Assembly: GCF_003612555.1 (NCBI RefSeq)
Contig: NZ_RAZF01000006.1
Span: forward strand, 62,001 to 126,000
Source of the DNA: Acutalibacter sp. 1XD8-33
Lineage (GTDB): Bacteria > Bacillota > Clostridia > Oscillospirales > Acutalibacteraceae
Direction of reading: 5' to 3'
Length of the DNA stretch: 64,000 nt
The notes under the pieces were generated by a model that saw only the letters and a list, made by a program, of their open reading frames with translations, was not told the origin of the DNA and searched no databases. Numbering within the stretch: position 1 is the stretch's first letter; every line of letters begins with the position of its first letter. A program made the position numbers and the translations under genes. Below are positions 25,011 through 34,584 of the stretch, piece by piece.

Positions 25011-25039
25011 TTGCTTTTCCGGAGTAATTCCCGTATAAT
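25011..25039 (+). promoter_or_regulatory. Promoter of the AraC-rarA operon
   Basis: TTGCTT (25011-25016), 17-bp spacer, TATAAT (25034-25039). The expected transcript starts near 25046, which excludes the upstream ATGs at 24957 and 25038 and supports the start at 25062. Confidence 0.6.
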
Positions 25040-25061
25040 GGGAGAAGAGGGAGTGACGGTG

Positions 25062-26009
25062 ATGGAACTGAGCAGGGATGGCCAGAATCGGGAATTAAAG
25101 CTCCACGGCACCTATGGATTTCCCGTCTATGTGGACAGAAAATGCATATCTTCCTACCCTACCGGCTTTTTTCCATGGCACTGGCACGATGAGATAGAGC
25201 TCACACTGGTCGTTTCCGGAGAGATGGAGTACCGGGTAAACGACAGCTGCTACAGGCTTCAGGAGGGGCAGGGACTTTTCTGCAATTCCGAGGCTCTGCA
25301 TTTTGGGCGCAGAATGCAAGGGGACTGTGACTATATCTCCATCACCTTCCACCCCAGGCTGCTGGCGGGATTTGATGGTAGCACTGTGGGCACGAAATAT
25401 GTGTATCCGCTTGTCGGCGCTTTGGCCTCGTTCAAGCTGTCTCCGCTGATTTCCTGGCAGAAAGCTGTCCTAGAAGATATTCAGCGCGTCTATCAAATGT
25501 GTATGGAAAAACCAGCGCTTTACGAGCTGGATGTGCAGATTCTGTTCTGGGAAATCTGGCGGGAGGTCTATGCCAACTGTGCGGAACAGGCGGAAAGCGC
25601 CCCTTCGGAGGACCCGGAGAAATTGAAGCGCCTGCGGGCGATGCTGGCTTTTCTGCATGAACATTATGCGGAACGCGTTACCCTGGAGGCTTTGTCCCGG
25701 CATGTGGGGCTGTGTAAAAGCGAGTGTTGCCGGTTTTTTAAGCGGCAGATGCGGGTTTCGCCTTTTGAGTACCTTCTGGATTACCGGGTGGGCCGCAGCT
25801 TGGCCTTTCTTCAGGAGGGATATTCGGTGTCCCAAGCTGCGGAGGCGGCGGGGTTTTCGGACCCCTCCTATTTTGCCAAGGTGTTCCGGCTGCGGACCGG
25901 ACGTTCCCCCAGCAGCTACCGGAAGGAGGCCAGGGAGGGAGAGAAAACGGATATGCAACATCAAAATCTGCACATAAACAGTAAAACAGTTCAGGAGGGC
26001 AGACAGTGA
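25062..26009 (+). CDS. AraC-family transcriptional regulator
   Basis: A 315-residue regulator with an N-terminal cupin-like sensor (FPWHWHDEIELTLVVSGEMEYRVND, then YRLQEGQGLFCNSEALHFGR) and a C-terminal pair of helix-turn-helix motifs (VTLEALSRHVGLCKSECCRFFKRQM; YSVSQAAEAAGFSDPSYFAKVFRLRTG). Proteins of this layout usually sense small molecules, often sugars. The ATG at 25062 follows GGGAG and lies just after the predicted transcription start. The stop overlaps the rarA start (GTGA), so the genes are coupled, an unusual partner for rarA. The target is unknown. Confidence 0.9.
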   Translation: MELSRDGQNRELKLHGTYGFPVYVDRKCISSYPTGFFPWHWHDEIELTLVVSGEMEYRVNDSCYRLQEGQGLFCNSEALHFGRRMQGDCDYISITFHPRLLAGFDGSTVGTKYVYPLVGALASFKLSPLISWQKAVLEDIQRVYQMCMEKPALYELDVQILFWEIWREVYANCAEQAESAPSEDPEKLKRLRAMLAFLHEHYAERVTLEALSRHVGLCKSECCRFFKRQMRVSPFEYLLDYRVGRSLAFLQEGYSVSQAAEAAGFSDPSYFAKVFRLRTGRSPSSYRKEAREGEKTDMQHQNLHINSKTVQEGRQ

Positions 26010-27358
26010 GACAGCAGACGCTTTTTGAAGGCGGCCAGGCAGATATTCCCCTGGCTACACGGATGCGCCCGGAGAATTTGGAGGAATTTGTAGGCCAGAA
26101 GCATCTTCTGGGGCAGGGAAAAGTGCTGCGCCAGATGATAGATCAGGACCGGGTTCCTTCCATGATTTTCTGGGGGCCTCCAGGAGTGGGAAAAACTACC
26201 CTGGCCCGGATTATCGCGGGGCGCACTCAATCGAATTTTATCAATTTCAGCGCGGTAACCAGTGGCATTAAGGAGATCAAAGAGGTGATGAACCAGGCGG
26301 AGCGCACCCGGCTTCTGGGGGACCGCACCATCCTCTTTGTAGACGAGATCCACCGCTTTAACAAGGCTCAACAGGACGCCTTTCTGCCTTTTGTGGAGCG
26401 GGGGAGCATCGTTCTGATTGGCGCCACTACGGAGAATCCTTCTTTTGAAGTGAACTCGGCCCTTTTGTCACGATGCAAGGTTTTCGTGCTTCAGGCCCTT
26501 ACCACAGAGGACCTGACTGGCCTGCTCCAGCGTACCTTGGCTGACCCTCGAGGCTTTGGCGGGCAGAATGTGCAGATTTCGGGAGAAATGCTGGAAATGC
26601 TGGCCAATTTTGCCAACGGCGATGCCCGCTCCGCTTTGGGAACTCTGGAGATGGTGGTGCTCAACGCCCCCCGGCAGGACGGGCAGGTCACGGTAACGGA
26701 GGAGATTCTGGAACAGTGCGTTAACAGGAAATCCCTGCTCTATGACAAAAACGGCGAGGAACACTATAACCTGATCTCCGCCCTGCATAAATCCATGCGC
26801 AACAGCGACCCGGACGCGGCTATTTATTGGCTGGCCCGGATGCTGGAAGCGGGAGAGGATCCCCTTTATGTGGCCAGACGGATGATCCGCTTTGCCAGCG
26901 AGGATGTGGGCATGGCGGACAGCCGGGCTCTGGAGGTAGCAGTCGCCGCCTATCAGGCCAGCCATTTTATTGGGATGCCGGAGTGCTCAGTGAATCTGAC
27001 CCACGCGGCGGTATACCTGTCTCTGGCGCCCAAGTCCAACGCCCTGGACGCGGGCTATATGGAGGCGGCCGCCGACGCCCAGAAAATGCTGGCGGAGCCC
27101 GTGCCCCTGGTGATCCGCAACGCGCCCACAAAACTCATGAAAGAACTGGACTACGGCAAGGGCTATCAGTACGCTCATGACTATGAGTCCAAGCTGACCA
27201 CCATGCAGTGCCTGCCAGATTCTTTGAAGGAGCGGAGATACTACCGGCCTACCAGCCAGGGCAGCGAAGCCCGGTATACCGAACGCCTGCGGCAGATCCA
27301 GGAATGGAAGCGGGTCCATCGGGAAGAAGAGCGGAAAAAGAAAGAGGGAGGAAAATAG
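26006..27358 (+). CDS. rarA: Replication-associated recombination protein A
   Basis: A 450-residue AAA+ ATPase of the RarA/MgsA (WRNIP1) family acting at stalled replication forks. Walker A GPPGVGKT is at 57-64, Walker B LFVDEIHR at 110-117 and sensor 1 [11 protein letters not shown] near 140-150. The C-terminal tetramerisation region contains [25 protein letters not shown] and ends [25 protein letters not shown]. The GTG start overlaps the stop of the AraC gene. An inositol phosphatase gene follows 1 bp after the stop codon. Confidence 0.95.
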   Translation: MRQQTLFEGGQADIPLATRMRPENLEEFVGQKHLLGQGKVLRQMIDQDRVPSMIFWGPPGVGKTTLARIIAGRTQSNFINFSAVTSGIKEIKEVMNQAERTRLLGDRTILFVDEIHRFNKAQQDAFLPFVERGSIVLIGATTENPSFEVNSALLSRCKVFVLQALTTEDLTGLLQRTLADPRGFGGQNVQISGEMLEMLANFANGDARSALGTLEMVVLNAPRQDGQVTVTEEILEQCVNRKSLLYDKNGEEHYNLISALHKSMRNSDPDAAIYWLARMLEAGEDPLYVARRMIRFASEDVGMADSRALEVAVAAYQASHFIGMPECSVNLTHAAVYLSLAPKSNALDAGYMEAAADAQKMLAEPVPLVIRNAPTKLMKELDYGKGYQYAHDYESKLTTMQCLPDSLKERRYYRPTSQGSEARYTERLRQIQEWKRVHREEERKKKEGGK

Positions 27359-27359
27359 A

Positions 27360-28157
27360 ATGGAACTGAAAAAATTGGCCGGAGAGGCGGAAAAGGTCGT
27401 TCGGGAGGCAGGGGATCTGGTCTGCAGCCTACAGCATCCCAAGGTATACACCAAGGAGGGACACGCCAATTTTGTCACGGAGGCGGATCTGGCCGCTCAG
27501 GATTATCTGGTGGAGAAGTTGACCTATCTGCTGCCAGAGGCGCATTTTTTTGCCGAAGAACAAGAGAAAAATGCTCTGCGTCCTGGATACAACTGGATTA
27601 TCGATCCCATTGACGGTACGACAAATTTCATGCGGGGATACCGTCCCTGCTCCATTTCCGTGGGGCTTGTGCGGGATGGCGAAGGCGTGCTGGGGCTGGT
27701 GTATGACATATGGGCCGGGGAGATGTTCTCCGCCATGAAGGGGGAGGGGGCATTCTGTCAAGGAGAGCCCATCCGGGCGGCAGAGGTTCCCATGGAGAAT
27801 GCCCTGATCGCTTTTGGCACATCTCCTTATTACCGGGAGCTGGCGGAGCCCACCTTTGGGGCTATCCGGGAGCTTTTCCTCCGCTGCGGGGACCTGCGCC
27901 GCTCCGGTTCCGCCGCGTTGGATCTGTGCCATGTGGCCGCCGGCCGGTGCGACGGCTTTTTCGAGTCTATCCTTTCCCCCTGGGACTACTGCGCCGCCAC
28001 CGTCATTCTGCGGGAAGCCGGGGCTCTGTCCGGCACGCTGGGCGGCGGAGCCCTGGGCTATGAGAAGCCTATGCTGGTGATGGCGGGAAGCCCCGCCGTT
28101 TTCCAGGAGCTGAGGGAGGTTGTGGAGAGGCATTTGGGGAGGCCGGCTGAGGAATGA
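27360..28157 (+). CDS. Inositol monophosphatase family protein
   Basis: A 265-residue Mg-dependent phosphatase of the SuhB/IMPase family. Metal-ligand motifs are present: FAEEQE near 64-69, DPIDGTTNF at 82-90, and the C-terminal SPWDYCAA, with HVAAGRCDGFFES before it. Members hydrolyse inositol-1-phosphate or related sugar phosphates; the substrate is not determined by sequence. It lies 1 bp after rarA, and its GGGAGGAAAA ribosome site sits in the rarA 3' end, so it is translated from the same transcript. Confidence 0.9.
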   Translation: MELKKLAGEAEKVVREAGDLVCSLQHPKVYTKEGHANFVTEADLAAQDYLVEKLTYLLPEAHFFAEEQEKNALRPGYNWIIDPIDGTTNFMRGYRPCSISVGLVRDGEGVLGLVYDIWAGEMFSAMKGEGAFCQGEPIRAAEVPMENALIAFGTSPYYRELAEPTFGAIRELFLRCGDLRRSGSAALDLCHVAAGRCDGFFESILSPWDYCAATVILREAGALSGTLGGGALGYEKPMLVMAGSPAVFQELREVVERHLGRPAEE

Positions 28158-28236
28158 GTCTGGCCCGCGCCCATGTTGTCACTGGAATGGCGAATGGGAG
28201 TTTTTATCAATTGGCGGCGAATGCGAAGGAGAACAT

Positions 28237-28485
28237 ATGTCAGCAGTCACATCTTTGGGATTAGGTAAGACTATGGAAAAGAAACTCCACTCGGTAGGGG
28301 TTCATTCCGCAGAGGAATTAACGACACTTGGAAGTAAACGAGCTGTTCTTCGGCTCAAGGAGTTGTACCCCAATACTTGTGTAGTTATCCTCTATCATCT
28401 GGAAGCAGTAATCCGTGGTGTTGAGATGAAACAACTTGACGACCGCTGCAAGGCAGAGTTAAAAGCGTTTTTTCAGCAGCTATAA
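28237..28485 (+). CDS. TfoX C-terminal domain protein
   Basis: An 82-residue stand-alone TfoX/Sxy C-terminal domain: VTSLGLGKTMEKKLHSVGVHSAEEL is the helix-hairpin-helix-like start, followed by ALRLKELYPN-like and ILYHLEAVIRGVE segments. The N-terminal TfoX domain is absent, common in Firmicutes. TfoX regulates competence in proteobacteria; the role of these short forms is unknown. AAGGAG precedes the ATG. It is less GC-rich than its neighbours. A decayed relative lies at 47672-47914. Confidence 0.8.
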   Translation: MSAVTSLGLGKTMEKKLHSVGVHSAEELTTLGSKRAVLRLKELYPNTCVVILYHLEAVIRGVEMKQLDDRCKAELKAFFQQL

Positions 28486-28539
28486 CTTTCGGGTTTACAA
28501 ACAGCCGCCCCTTTCAGCCGGGAAATTCTTCGTAAATGG

Positions 28540-28568
28540 TTGACAAACCGTCTGACTGGTGCTACAAT
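28540..28568 (+). promoter_or_regulatory. Sigma-A promoter of metK
   Basis: Consensus TTGACA (28540-28545), 17-bp spacer and TACAAT (28563-28568), ending 19 bp before the riboswitch. Confidence 0.85.
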
Positions 28569-28587
28569 ATAGAAAAACAGAATAAAT

Positions 28588-28761
28588 CCTTATCAAGAGC
28601 GGCGGAGGGACAGGCCCTGTGATGCCCGGCAACCTGTAGCGAGAGGATCGCTGCAAGGTGCTAATTCCTGCGGAATACGAGCGCGTTGACGGCGGAAAGC
28701 CGCGCGGGCTCTCCCGAAAGATGAGGCGCAGAAAGGACCCTCGTTTTTCGAGCGGTCCTTT
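28588..28761 (+). ncRNA. SAM-I (S-box) riboswitch
   Basis: The conserved S-box pieces are all visible in order: CTTATCAAGAGCGGCGGAGG, GGCCCTGTGATGCCCGGCAACC, AAGGTGCTAATTCCTGC and GAAAGATGAGGCG (aptamer to about 28730). The expression platform is a strong hairpin at 28732-28761 (AAAGGACC ... GGTCCTTT). Binding of SAM would favour the terminator and switch off metK, which synthesises SAM. Confidence 0.93.
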
Positions 28762-28822
28762 CTTAATTCCATCAAAAAATCAGGGGGATTTATCCTGGAC
28801 AACTAGGAAAGGGGTTTGCTCT

Positions 28823-30004
28823 ATGAAATTGTTCACTTCCGAGTCCGTCACCGAAGGCCATCCCGATAAGGTCTGCGACCAGATCTCCGACGCCGTCCTG
28901 GACGCCATCATCAGCCAGGACCCCAACGCCCATGTGGCCTGCGAAACCACCGCTACCACCGGCGTGATCCATGTGATGGGAGAGATCTCCACCAAATGCT
29001 ATGTGGACATCGCCAGCATCGCCCGGGATGTGGTGAAGGAGATCGGCTACGACAACCCGGAATGCGGCTTTGACGGAAATACCTGCGGTGTGCTCACCTC
29101 CATTGACGCCCAGTCTCCCGATATTGCCATGGGGGTCAACGAGTCCCAGGAGGCCAAGAACGGCGAGACCGACGAGAACAGCCTCATTGGCGCGGGGGAC
29201 CAGGGCATGATGTTTGGGTTTGCCTGCGATGAGACGCCGGAGTATATGCCCATGGCCATCGCCTTTTCCCACAAGCTGGCGAAGCAGCTGGCCCATGTGC
29301 GCAAGGACGGCACCCTGAAGTATCTGCGCCCGGACGGCAAGACCCAGGTAACTGTGGAGTATGACGGTGACCAGGTGAAGCGCATTGACGCCATTGTAAT
29401 TTCCACCCAGCACGATGAGAACGTAAAGCTGGACCGGCTGAAGAAGGATATGATCAAGTATGTGATCAAGCCGGTGATCCCTTCTGAACTGGTGGACAGC
29501 CAGACCCGCATTTACATCAATCCTACCGGACGTTTTGTGGTGGGCGGCCCGGTAGGCGACAGTGGCCTTACCGGCCGGAAGATCATTGTGGATACTTATG
29601 GCGGCTATGGACGCCATGGCGGCGGGGCTTTCTCCGGCAAAGATCCCACCAAGGTGGACCGTTCCGCGGCTTATGCGGCCCGCTGGGTTGCCAAGAACAT
29701 TGTGGCGGCCGGCCTGGCCCGCAAGGCCGAGGTGGAGCTGGCCTATGCCATCGGCGTGGCCCGTCCGGTTTCCGTGATGGTGGATTCCTTCGGCACGGGT
29801 ACGGTAAGCGACGAGGCTTTGGCTGAGGCGGTAAAGAAGGTATTCGATCTGCGGCCTACGGCCATTATCAAGGAGCTGGACCTGCGCCGACCCATTTATC
29901 GCCAGTTGGCCGCCTATGGCCATATGGGCCGGGAGGACCTGGATGTGACCTGGGAGCGTGTTAACCGCACAGAGGCCCTTCGGGAAGCTGTGAATAACGG
30001 ATAA
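28823..30004 (+). CDS. metK: S-adenosylmethionine synthetase
   Basis: A 393-residue methionine adenosyltransferase making SAM from methionine and ATP. Signature blocks: [21 protein letters not shown] at the N-terminus, [16 protein letters not shown] for ATP binding, and [22 protein letters not shown] near the C-terminus. ATG at 28823 follows AAAGGGG; an earlier in-frame ATG lies inside the riboswitch and is rejected. It is monocistronic, controlled by the SAM-I riboswitch, and closed by a terminator. Confidence 0.97.
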   Translation: MKLFTSESVTEGHPDKVCDQISDAVLDAIISQDPNAHVACETTATTGVIHVMGEISTKCYVDIASIARDVVKEIGYDNPECGFDGNTCGVLTSIDAQSPDIAMGVNESQEAKNGETDENSLIGAGDQGMMFGFACDETPEYMPMAIAFSHKLAKQLAHVRKDGTLKYLRPDGKTQVTVEYDGDQVKRIDAIVISTQHDENVKLDRLKKDMIKYVIKPVIPSELVDSQTRIYINPTGRFVVGGPVGDSGLTGRKIIVDTYGGYGRHGGGAFSGKDPTKVDRSAAYAARWVAKNIVAAGLARKAEVELAYAIGVARPVSVMVDSFGTGTVSDEALAEAVKKVFDLRPTAIIKELDLRRPIYRQLAAYGHMGREDLDVTWERVNRTEALREAVNNG

Positions 30005-30027
30005 TCTAAAAAATTATATGGGAAAAA

Positions 30028-30066
30028 CCAGCCGTTGCGGGCGCGAAAGCCTGGGCGGCTGGCTCT
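30028..30066 (+). terminator. metK terminator
   Basis: CCAGCCG (30028-30034) pairs with CGGCTGG (30056-30062) with inner pairing, followed by CTTT; 24 bp after the metK stop codon. Confidence 0.65.
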
Positions 30067-30204
30067 TTAGTTCGCGGGAATGACATCTTCACTGATGGAG
30101 AACAAGGCCGGCGGACACGCTATCTGCCTGCTTCGGAAGTGTATGAGCGGGTCAGAGAGGACTCTGCCGCAAGGCACATCATGGAAAATCTAAGGAGAAT
30201 TCTT

Positions 30205-31719
30205 ATGCAAACGATAGAGAAATGGGGAATGCTGGAAATCAGCGCCCCCGGCAGGACCGAGGGGAATCCCTTCACAGACTACACCTGTACCGCCACCTTT
30301 CGCGGAAAAAATGAGACGGTTATCGTGGACGGCTTCTATGATGGCGGCGGCATCTATAGGGCTCGATTCATGCCCAGCTTTGAGGGCGAGTATATCTATG
30401 AGATGGCCGGCAGCTTTGGCGAATCTGTCAGCGGAACGTTTACCGTCACCGCGCCGGCTGAGGACAACCATGGCCCGGTGCGGGTGGTGAACCAATTCCA
30501 CTTTGCCTATGAGGATACGAAACCCTACTATTCTGTGGGAACCACCTGTTATGCCTGGGCCCACCAGCCGGAAGAGGTTCACCGGCAAACCCTGGAGGAG
30601 CTTGACAAAGGATACTTCAACAAAATGCGCTTCTGCGTGTTTCCCAAGCATTATATTCACAATTTCCGGGATCCGGAAACTTTTCCGTATGAGGGTACGC
30701 CGGTGGATAATTCTGATCTGTGTGAAGAGAACTTTTCCTATCAGGTGGGATTTGAGGGGAACCATTGGGACTTTACCCGCTTCCAGCCGGAACATTTCCG
30801 GCGGATAGAGCGGTGCATTGTGGAGCTGATGGACCGGGGGATTGAGGCGGATATTATTGTCATGCACCCCTATGACCGGTGGGGCTTCTCTGCCATGACG
30901 TCGGAACAGGATGATCTCTACTGGAATTATGTGGTAGCCCGCTTTGCCGCTTACCGCAATGTATGGTGGAGCCTGGCCAATGAATATGATCTGCTGTTCC
31001 AGAAAAAACTGGAAGATTGGGAACGGTACGCTCGCATTCTCTGTGAGAAAGATCCCTACCGCCATCTGCGGAGCATTCATAATTGCATGGCTTTTTATGA
31101 CCATAGCCGTCCCTGGGTTACGCATTGCAGCCTGCAAAGGCAGGATCTGTACCGCCATGTGGAATTTACAGACGAATACCGCGTGCGCTGGGGCAAACCC
31201 ATCGTCTGGGACGAGATTTCCTATGAAGGCAATATTGACATGGGGTGGGGGAATATCTCTGGCCAGGAGCTGACCCGGCGTTTTTGGGAGGCCGCTATGC
31301 GGGGAGGCTATGCGGGCCATGGAGAAACTTTTGTGGATGAAGAAAATGACATCCTCTGGTGGAGCCATGGCGGCCCTCTCCGTGGCGAGAGCCCGGCCCG
31401 GATCCGGTTCCTGCACAAAATTCTGGAGGAAACCCCGGGCTATGGACTGCGGCTTGGCCAAGGTAGCTTCGATGAGACAGTGGGCATATCGGATAATCCG
31501 GCTTCTTTCATCACTGGCAACGGGGGATATGAGATCCACTATTATGGCTTTGGCCGTCCTAGCTTCCGAGATTTTATTAAGCCGGAAGGTAGCTGGAAGG
31601 TGGAGATCATCGACACCTGGGAGATGACGGTGACAGATGGGGGAACCTATGCTGGAAAGTTCCGTGTACGTCTGCCTGGAAAGGAATATATGGCTGTGCG
31701 GTTGACCCGAATAGATTAA
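30205..31719 (+). CDS. DUF5060/DUF5605 glycoside hydrolase-like protein
   Basis: A 504-residue cytosolic protein: an N-terminal beta-sandwich of DUF5060 type (FTDYTCTATFRGKNETVIVDGFYDGGG), a TIM barrel (VGTTCYAWAHQP ... FPKHYIHNF ... MHPYDRWGFSAM ... SLANEYDLL), and a DUF5605-type C-terminal domain (EIHYYGFGRPSFRDF ... WEMTVTDGGTYAGKFRVRLPGKEYMAV). NEYD and WDEISYEG place acidic residues where GH-A clan enzymes have acid/base and nucleophile. Likely a glycosidase for oligosaccharides; substrate unknown. ATG at 30205 follows AAGGAG. Monocistronic between two terminators. Confidence 0.82.
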   Translation: MQTIEKWGMLEISAPGRTEGNPFTDYTCTATFRGKNETVIVDGFYDGGGIYRARFMPSFEGEYIYEMAGSFGESVSGTFTVTAPAEDNHGPVRVVNQFHFAYEDTKPYYSVGTTCYAWAHQPEEVHRQTLEELDKGYFNKMRFCVFPKHYIHNFRDPETFPYEGTPVDNSDLCEENFSYQVGFEGNHWDFTRFQPEHFRRIERCIVELMDRGIEADIIVMHPYDRWGFSAMTSEQDDLYWNYVVARFAAYRNVWWSLANEYDLLFQKKLEDWERYARILCEKDPYRHLRSIHNCMAFYDHSRPWVTHCSLQRQDLYRHVEFTDEYRVRWGKPIVWDEISYEGNIDMGWGNISGQELTRRFWEAAMRGGYAGHGETFVDEENDILWWSHGGPLRGESPARIRFLHKILEETPGYGLRLGQGSFDETVGISDNPASFITGNGGYEIHYYGFGRPSFRDFIKPEGSWKVEIIDTWEMTVTDGGTYAGKFRVRLPGKEYMAVRLTRID

Positions 31720-31774
31720 ACCGCGCTTACTACAACACAGACTCTAGGCTCGTTTGGAAAATCGAAAAACCATA

Positions 31775-31812
31775 AAAACCGGAGCCCACAGAGAAGGTGG
31801 CTCCGGTTTTTA
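31775..31812 (+). terminator. Terminator after DUF5060 glycosidase
   Basis: Perfect 12-bp arms (AAAACCGGAGCC 31775-31786; GGCTCCGGTTTT 31799-31810), 12-base loop, then T. It could serve both strands, as the GNAT gene converges on it. ACAGACTCTAG occurs on both sides of the hairpin. Confidence 0.8.
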
Positions 31813-31835
31813 TACAGACTCTAGACCTTTGACGG

Positions 31836-32276
31836 TTAGAATGTCTTTTTTAGATTGAGCTGCATTTTATTGCCCTCATAGCCCAGAGCACGGTAAAATG
31901 CATGGGCGCCCTTGCGGCTCTCTCCGGATACCAGCCGGATGCCATCCGCGTCTTGCTCCTTGGCCCAGGTCTCTCCGGCTTCCAGCAGAGCCCGGCCGAT
32001 GCCCTGACGGCGGCAACCGGGGTCCACCGCGATGCCCATGATGTTCTTCATGTGGTCCGCGTACAATACGTCGTAGTCCACCAGGTGGAGATATCCCACC
32101 ACCTGGCCCTCCCGCTCCGCCACCAGGATTTTGTCCCGGCCGGATTCCAGCAGCTTTTCCAACTTGCGCCGGGTCCTGTCCTCCGGGTAGTCGTAGCCCA
32201 TGGCCACGGCGTTCAGCCGGGTGAGGGCTGGGGCGTCCCCGGGCACAGCGTCCCGGATGAGGAGCTCGGCCGTCAC
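31836..32276 (-). CDS. GNAT family N-acetyltransferase
   Basis: A 146-residue GNAT: ELLIRDAVPGDAPALTRLN at the N-terminus, then VAEREGQVVGYLHL and the acetyl-CoA loop VDPGCRRQGIGRALL, then SGESRKGAHAFYRALGYE. The GTG start at 32276 overlaps the stop of the transketolase C-subunit (GTGA), so it is the last gene of that operon. A longer frame to 32417 would run inside the transketolase gene. Substrate unknown. Confidence 0.85.
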   Translation of the reverse strand: MTAELLIRDAVPGDAPALTRLNAVAMGYDYPEDRTRRKLEKLLESGRDKILVAEREGQVVGYLHLVDYDVLYADHMKNIMGIAVDPGCRRQGIGRALLEAGETWAKEQDADGIRLVSGESRKGAHAFYRALGYEGNKMQLNLKKTF

Positions 32277-33217
32277 TTGCCCAGCACCTTTTTCACTGTA
32301 GACTGAATCCCCTCGGCGCACAGGCCGAATTCCTTCAGCAGATCTACCGCCGGACCGGAGTGGCCAAACACGTCCTGCACGCCCATGCGGGTGAGGGGCG
32401 CGGGGCACTCTTCGCACAGGCAGGAGGCAACGGCTTCACCCAGCCCGCCGATGATATTATGCTCTTCCACGGTGACGATACGGCCGGTTTCTTTGGCAGC
32501 TTTGACCACCAGGTCCCGGTCCAGGGGCTTGATCGTGTGCATGTCGATGAGCCGGGCGTGGATCCCCTCTCCGGCCAGGGCGTCCACGGCCTTAACAGCC
32601 TCGCCCACCATCAGTCCGGTGGCGATGACCGTCACGTCGCCGCCCTCCCGCAGGGTGATGCCTTTGCCGATCTCGAATCCGTAGTCATCGTTGTTGTTGC
32701 AGCTCTCCACCGCTAGACGGCCCAGGCGGATATAAACCGGGCCCTGGTACTCCACAGCGGCCTTCACGGCGGCCTTCATCTCGTAGTGGTCGGCGGGGTT
32801 CAGCACCACCATGCCGGGGATGGAGCGCATGAGGGCGATATCCTCGCAGCACTGATGGGTGGCCCCGTCCTCGCCCACGGAGATGCCTGCGTGGGAGCCC
32901 ACGATCTTCACGTTCAGATGGGGATACCCCACGGAATTGCGCACCTGCTCGAAGGCCCGCCCCGCCGAGAACATGGCGAAGGAGGTGGCGAAGGGGATCT
33001 TCCCGCAGGAGGCTAGCCCGGCGGCCACGCCCACCATGTTTCCCTCGGCAATGCCGCACTCGATGAACCGGTCGGGGTAGGCCTTGCCGAAGTTCTCCAC
33101 CTTGGTGGCGTCAGCCAGATCGGCTACCAGCACCACAATATCCGGGTTTTCCGCGCCCAGCTCCACCAGAGCCTCACCAAAGCTCTCTCGGGTTGCTTTC
33201 TTAACGATTTCAGCCAT
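32273..33217 (-). CDS. Transketolase, C-terminal subunit
   Basis: A 314-residue half-transketolase with the pyrimidine-binding and C-terminal domains: ESFGEALVELGAENPDIVVLVADL, the FIECGIAEGNMVGVAAGLA block with the Glu that activates thiamine diphosphate, and the C-terminal VEEHNIIGGLGEAVAS. It needs the N-terminal subunit encoded two genes upstream. Together they move two-carbon units in the pentose phosphate pathway. A good ribosome site (AAAGGA) precedes the ATG. Confidence 0.93.
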   Translation of the reverse strand: MAEIVKKATRESFGEALVELGAENPDIVVLVADLADATKVENFGKAYPDRFIECGIAEGNMVGVAAGLASCGKIPFATSFAMFSAGRAFEQVRNSVGYPHLNVKIVGSHAGISVGEDGATHQCCEDIALMRSIPGMVVLNPADHYEMKAAVKAAVEYQGPVYIRLGRLAVESCNNNDDYGFEIGKGITLREGGDVTVIATGLMVGEAVKAVDALAGEGIHARLIDMHTIKPLDRDLVVKAAKETGRIVTVEEHNIIGGLGEAVASCLCEECPAPLTRMGVQDVFGHSGPAVDLLKEFGLCAEGIQSTVKKVLGK

Positions 33218-33246
33218 TGCTATCGCGTCCTTTCTCTATATGCTGT

Positions 33247-33609
33247 TCAGGCCTGCTCCGCCCCGCCCACACAGTGGACAAAATCAATATTGTTGCCGTC
33301 TGGGTCCTTGATGCCGATTGCCCGCCAGCCCCAGGGATAGGTCACCGGGGGCTGTGGGACCTCCACTCCGGCGGCGGTAAGCCGGGCGTATTCCCCGTCC
33401 ACGTCGTCTACCAGGAATTCCAGGCCGCAGCAGTCCTTATTTACCGGAGTTTTTTCACAAGTGGGGGTGATGACCAGGGTGACGCCGCCTACGGGCAGTT
33501 CCCAGCGACCGGGGACGATCTCTTTCGCCTCGGCCTGGAGCACCAGGGAGTAGAATTCTACCAGACGCTCCCGCTGGGTGGAGACGATGTTGATACATTT
33601 CAGCGTCAT
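33247..33609 (-). CDS. VOC family (glyoxalase-like) protein
   Basis: A 120-residue vicinal-oxygen-chelate protein: CINIVSTQRERLVEFYSLVL at the N-terminus, GLEFLVDDVDGEYARLTAAGV in the middle and the closing GWRAIGIKDPDGNNIDFV. It could be a glyoxalase, dioxygenase-like or binding protein. ATG at 33609 has GGAGGG that overlaps the stop of the upstream transketolase gene. It lies between the two transketolase subunit genes, an unusual place, and may act on a reactive sugar by-product; that is inference. Confidence 0.85.
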   Translation of the reverse strand: MTLKCINIVSTQRERLVEFYSLVLQAEAKEIVPGRWELPVGGVTLVITPTCEKTPVNKDCCGLEFLVDDVDGEYARLTAAGVEVPQPPVTYPWGWRAIGIKDPDGNNIDFVHCVGGAEQA

Positions 33610-33610
33610 A

Positions 33611-34453
33611 TTATCCCTCCAGTGCCTTTTCCGTAGCCCGAAGCTCCTCCATGGCCTGCTCATACTGCTCCTGATTGGGGGCCTTGCCGTGCCAGCCCGC
33701 CTGATTCTCCATGAAGGACACGCCCTTGCCCTTGGTGGTTTTCGCGATGATGGCAAAGGGCCTGCCCTCGCAGGCTTTGGCGGCGGCAAAGGCGTCCTCC
33801 AGGCTCTGGAAGTCGTGGCCGTCCGCCTCCGCCACTTCAAAGCCGAAGGAGCGGAACTTCTCGTCGATGGGGGCGATGCCTGCCACCTTGCCCACGTCGC
33901 CGTCGATCTGCAGGCCGTTGTAGTCCACGATGAGGCACAGGTTGTCCAGGTTGTGGTGGGCGGCGAACATAGCGGCCTCCCAGACTTGGCCCTCCTCCAG
34001 CTCGCCGTCTCCCAGCAGGGCGTAGACTCGGTAGGATTTCCCGTCCATCTTGGCAGCCAGGGCCATGCCGGCGGCGGCGGAGACTCCCTGGCCCAGGGAG
34101 CCGGTGCTCATGTCCACGCCGGGGGTGCCCTTCATGTCCGGATGCCCCTGGAGCATGGCCCCGATGTGCCGCAGTTTTTTGAGTTCTTCTGGGGAGAAAT
34201 ACCCCCTCTGGGCCAGGGTGGAATAGAGGCCGGGGGCGCAGTGGCCCTTGGAGAGCACGAAGCGGTCCCGGTGAGGATCCTTGGGATTCTGGGGGTCAAT
34301 ATTCATATGGGAAAAATAGAGATAGGTGAAAATGTCCGCCGAGGAGAGAGAGCCTCCCGGGTGGCCTGATTTGGCGTGGAACACGCCTTCGATTATACCG
34401 GTGCGGACCTTGGCGGCGGTCAGCGCCAGGGCCTTGCTTTGTGTGGCGTCCAT
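33611..34453 (-). CDS. Transketolase, N-terminal subunit
   Basis: A 280-residue thiamine-diphosphate-binding half: GVFHAKSGHPGGSLSSADI, DRFVLSKGHCAPGLYS, and the ThDP motif GDGELEEGQVWEAAMFAAHHNLDNL. ATG at 34453 follows AGGAAAGGA; a longer frame has no site. First gene of the operon N-subunit, VOC, C-subunit, GNAT. Divergent from spoVB. Confidence 0.93.
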   Translation of the reverse strand: MDATQSKALALTAAKVRTGIIEGVFHAKSGHPGGSLSSADIFTYLYFSHMNIDPQNPKDPHRDRFVLSKGHCAPGLYSTLAQRGYFSPEELKKLRHIGAMLQGHPDMKGTPGVDMSTGSLGQGVSAAAGMALAAKMDGKSYRVYALLGDGELEEGQVWEAAMFAAHHNLDNLCLIVDYNGLQIDGDVGKVAGIAPIDEKFRSFGFEVAEADGHDFQSLEDAFAAAKACEGRPFAIIAKTTKGKGVSFMENQAGWHGKAPNQEQYEQAMEELRATEKALEG

Positions 34454-34584
34454 ATGCTCAGTCCTTTCCTGAAGTTTAAAAATCATTATACAATATTTTG
34501 GGAGAAAAAGCAATCGCCAGTTAAAAACTGAATATACATAGAGAAATGCGGGTCCTCAGTTCTAAAAACCCAGGAGATGATGAT

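Noticed and set aside
28658-28822. Longer N-terminus of MetK
   Set aside because: It would translate the SAM-I riboswitch; ATG 28823 has a ribosome site and matches the family start.
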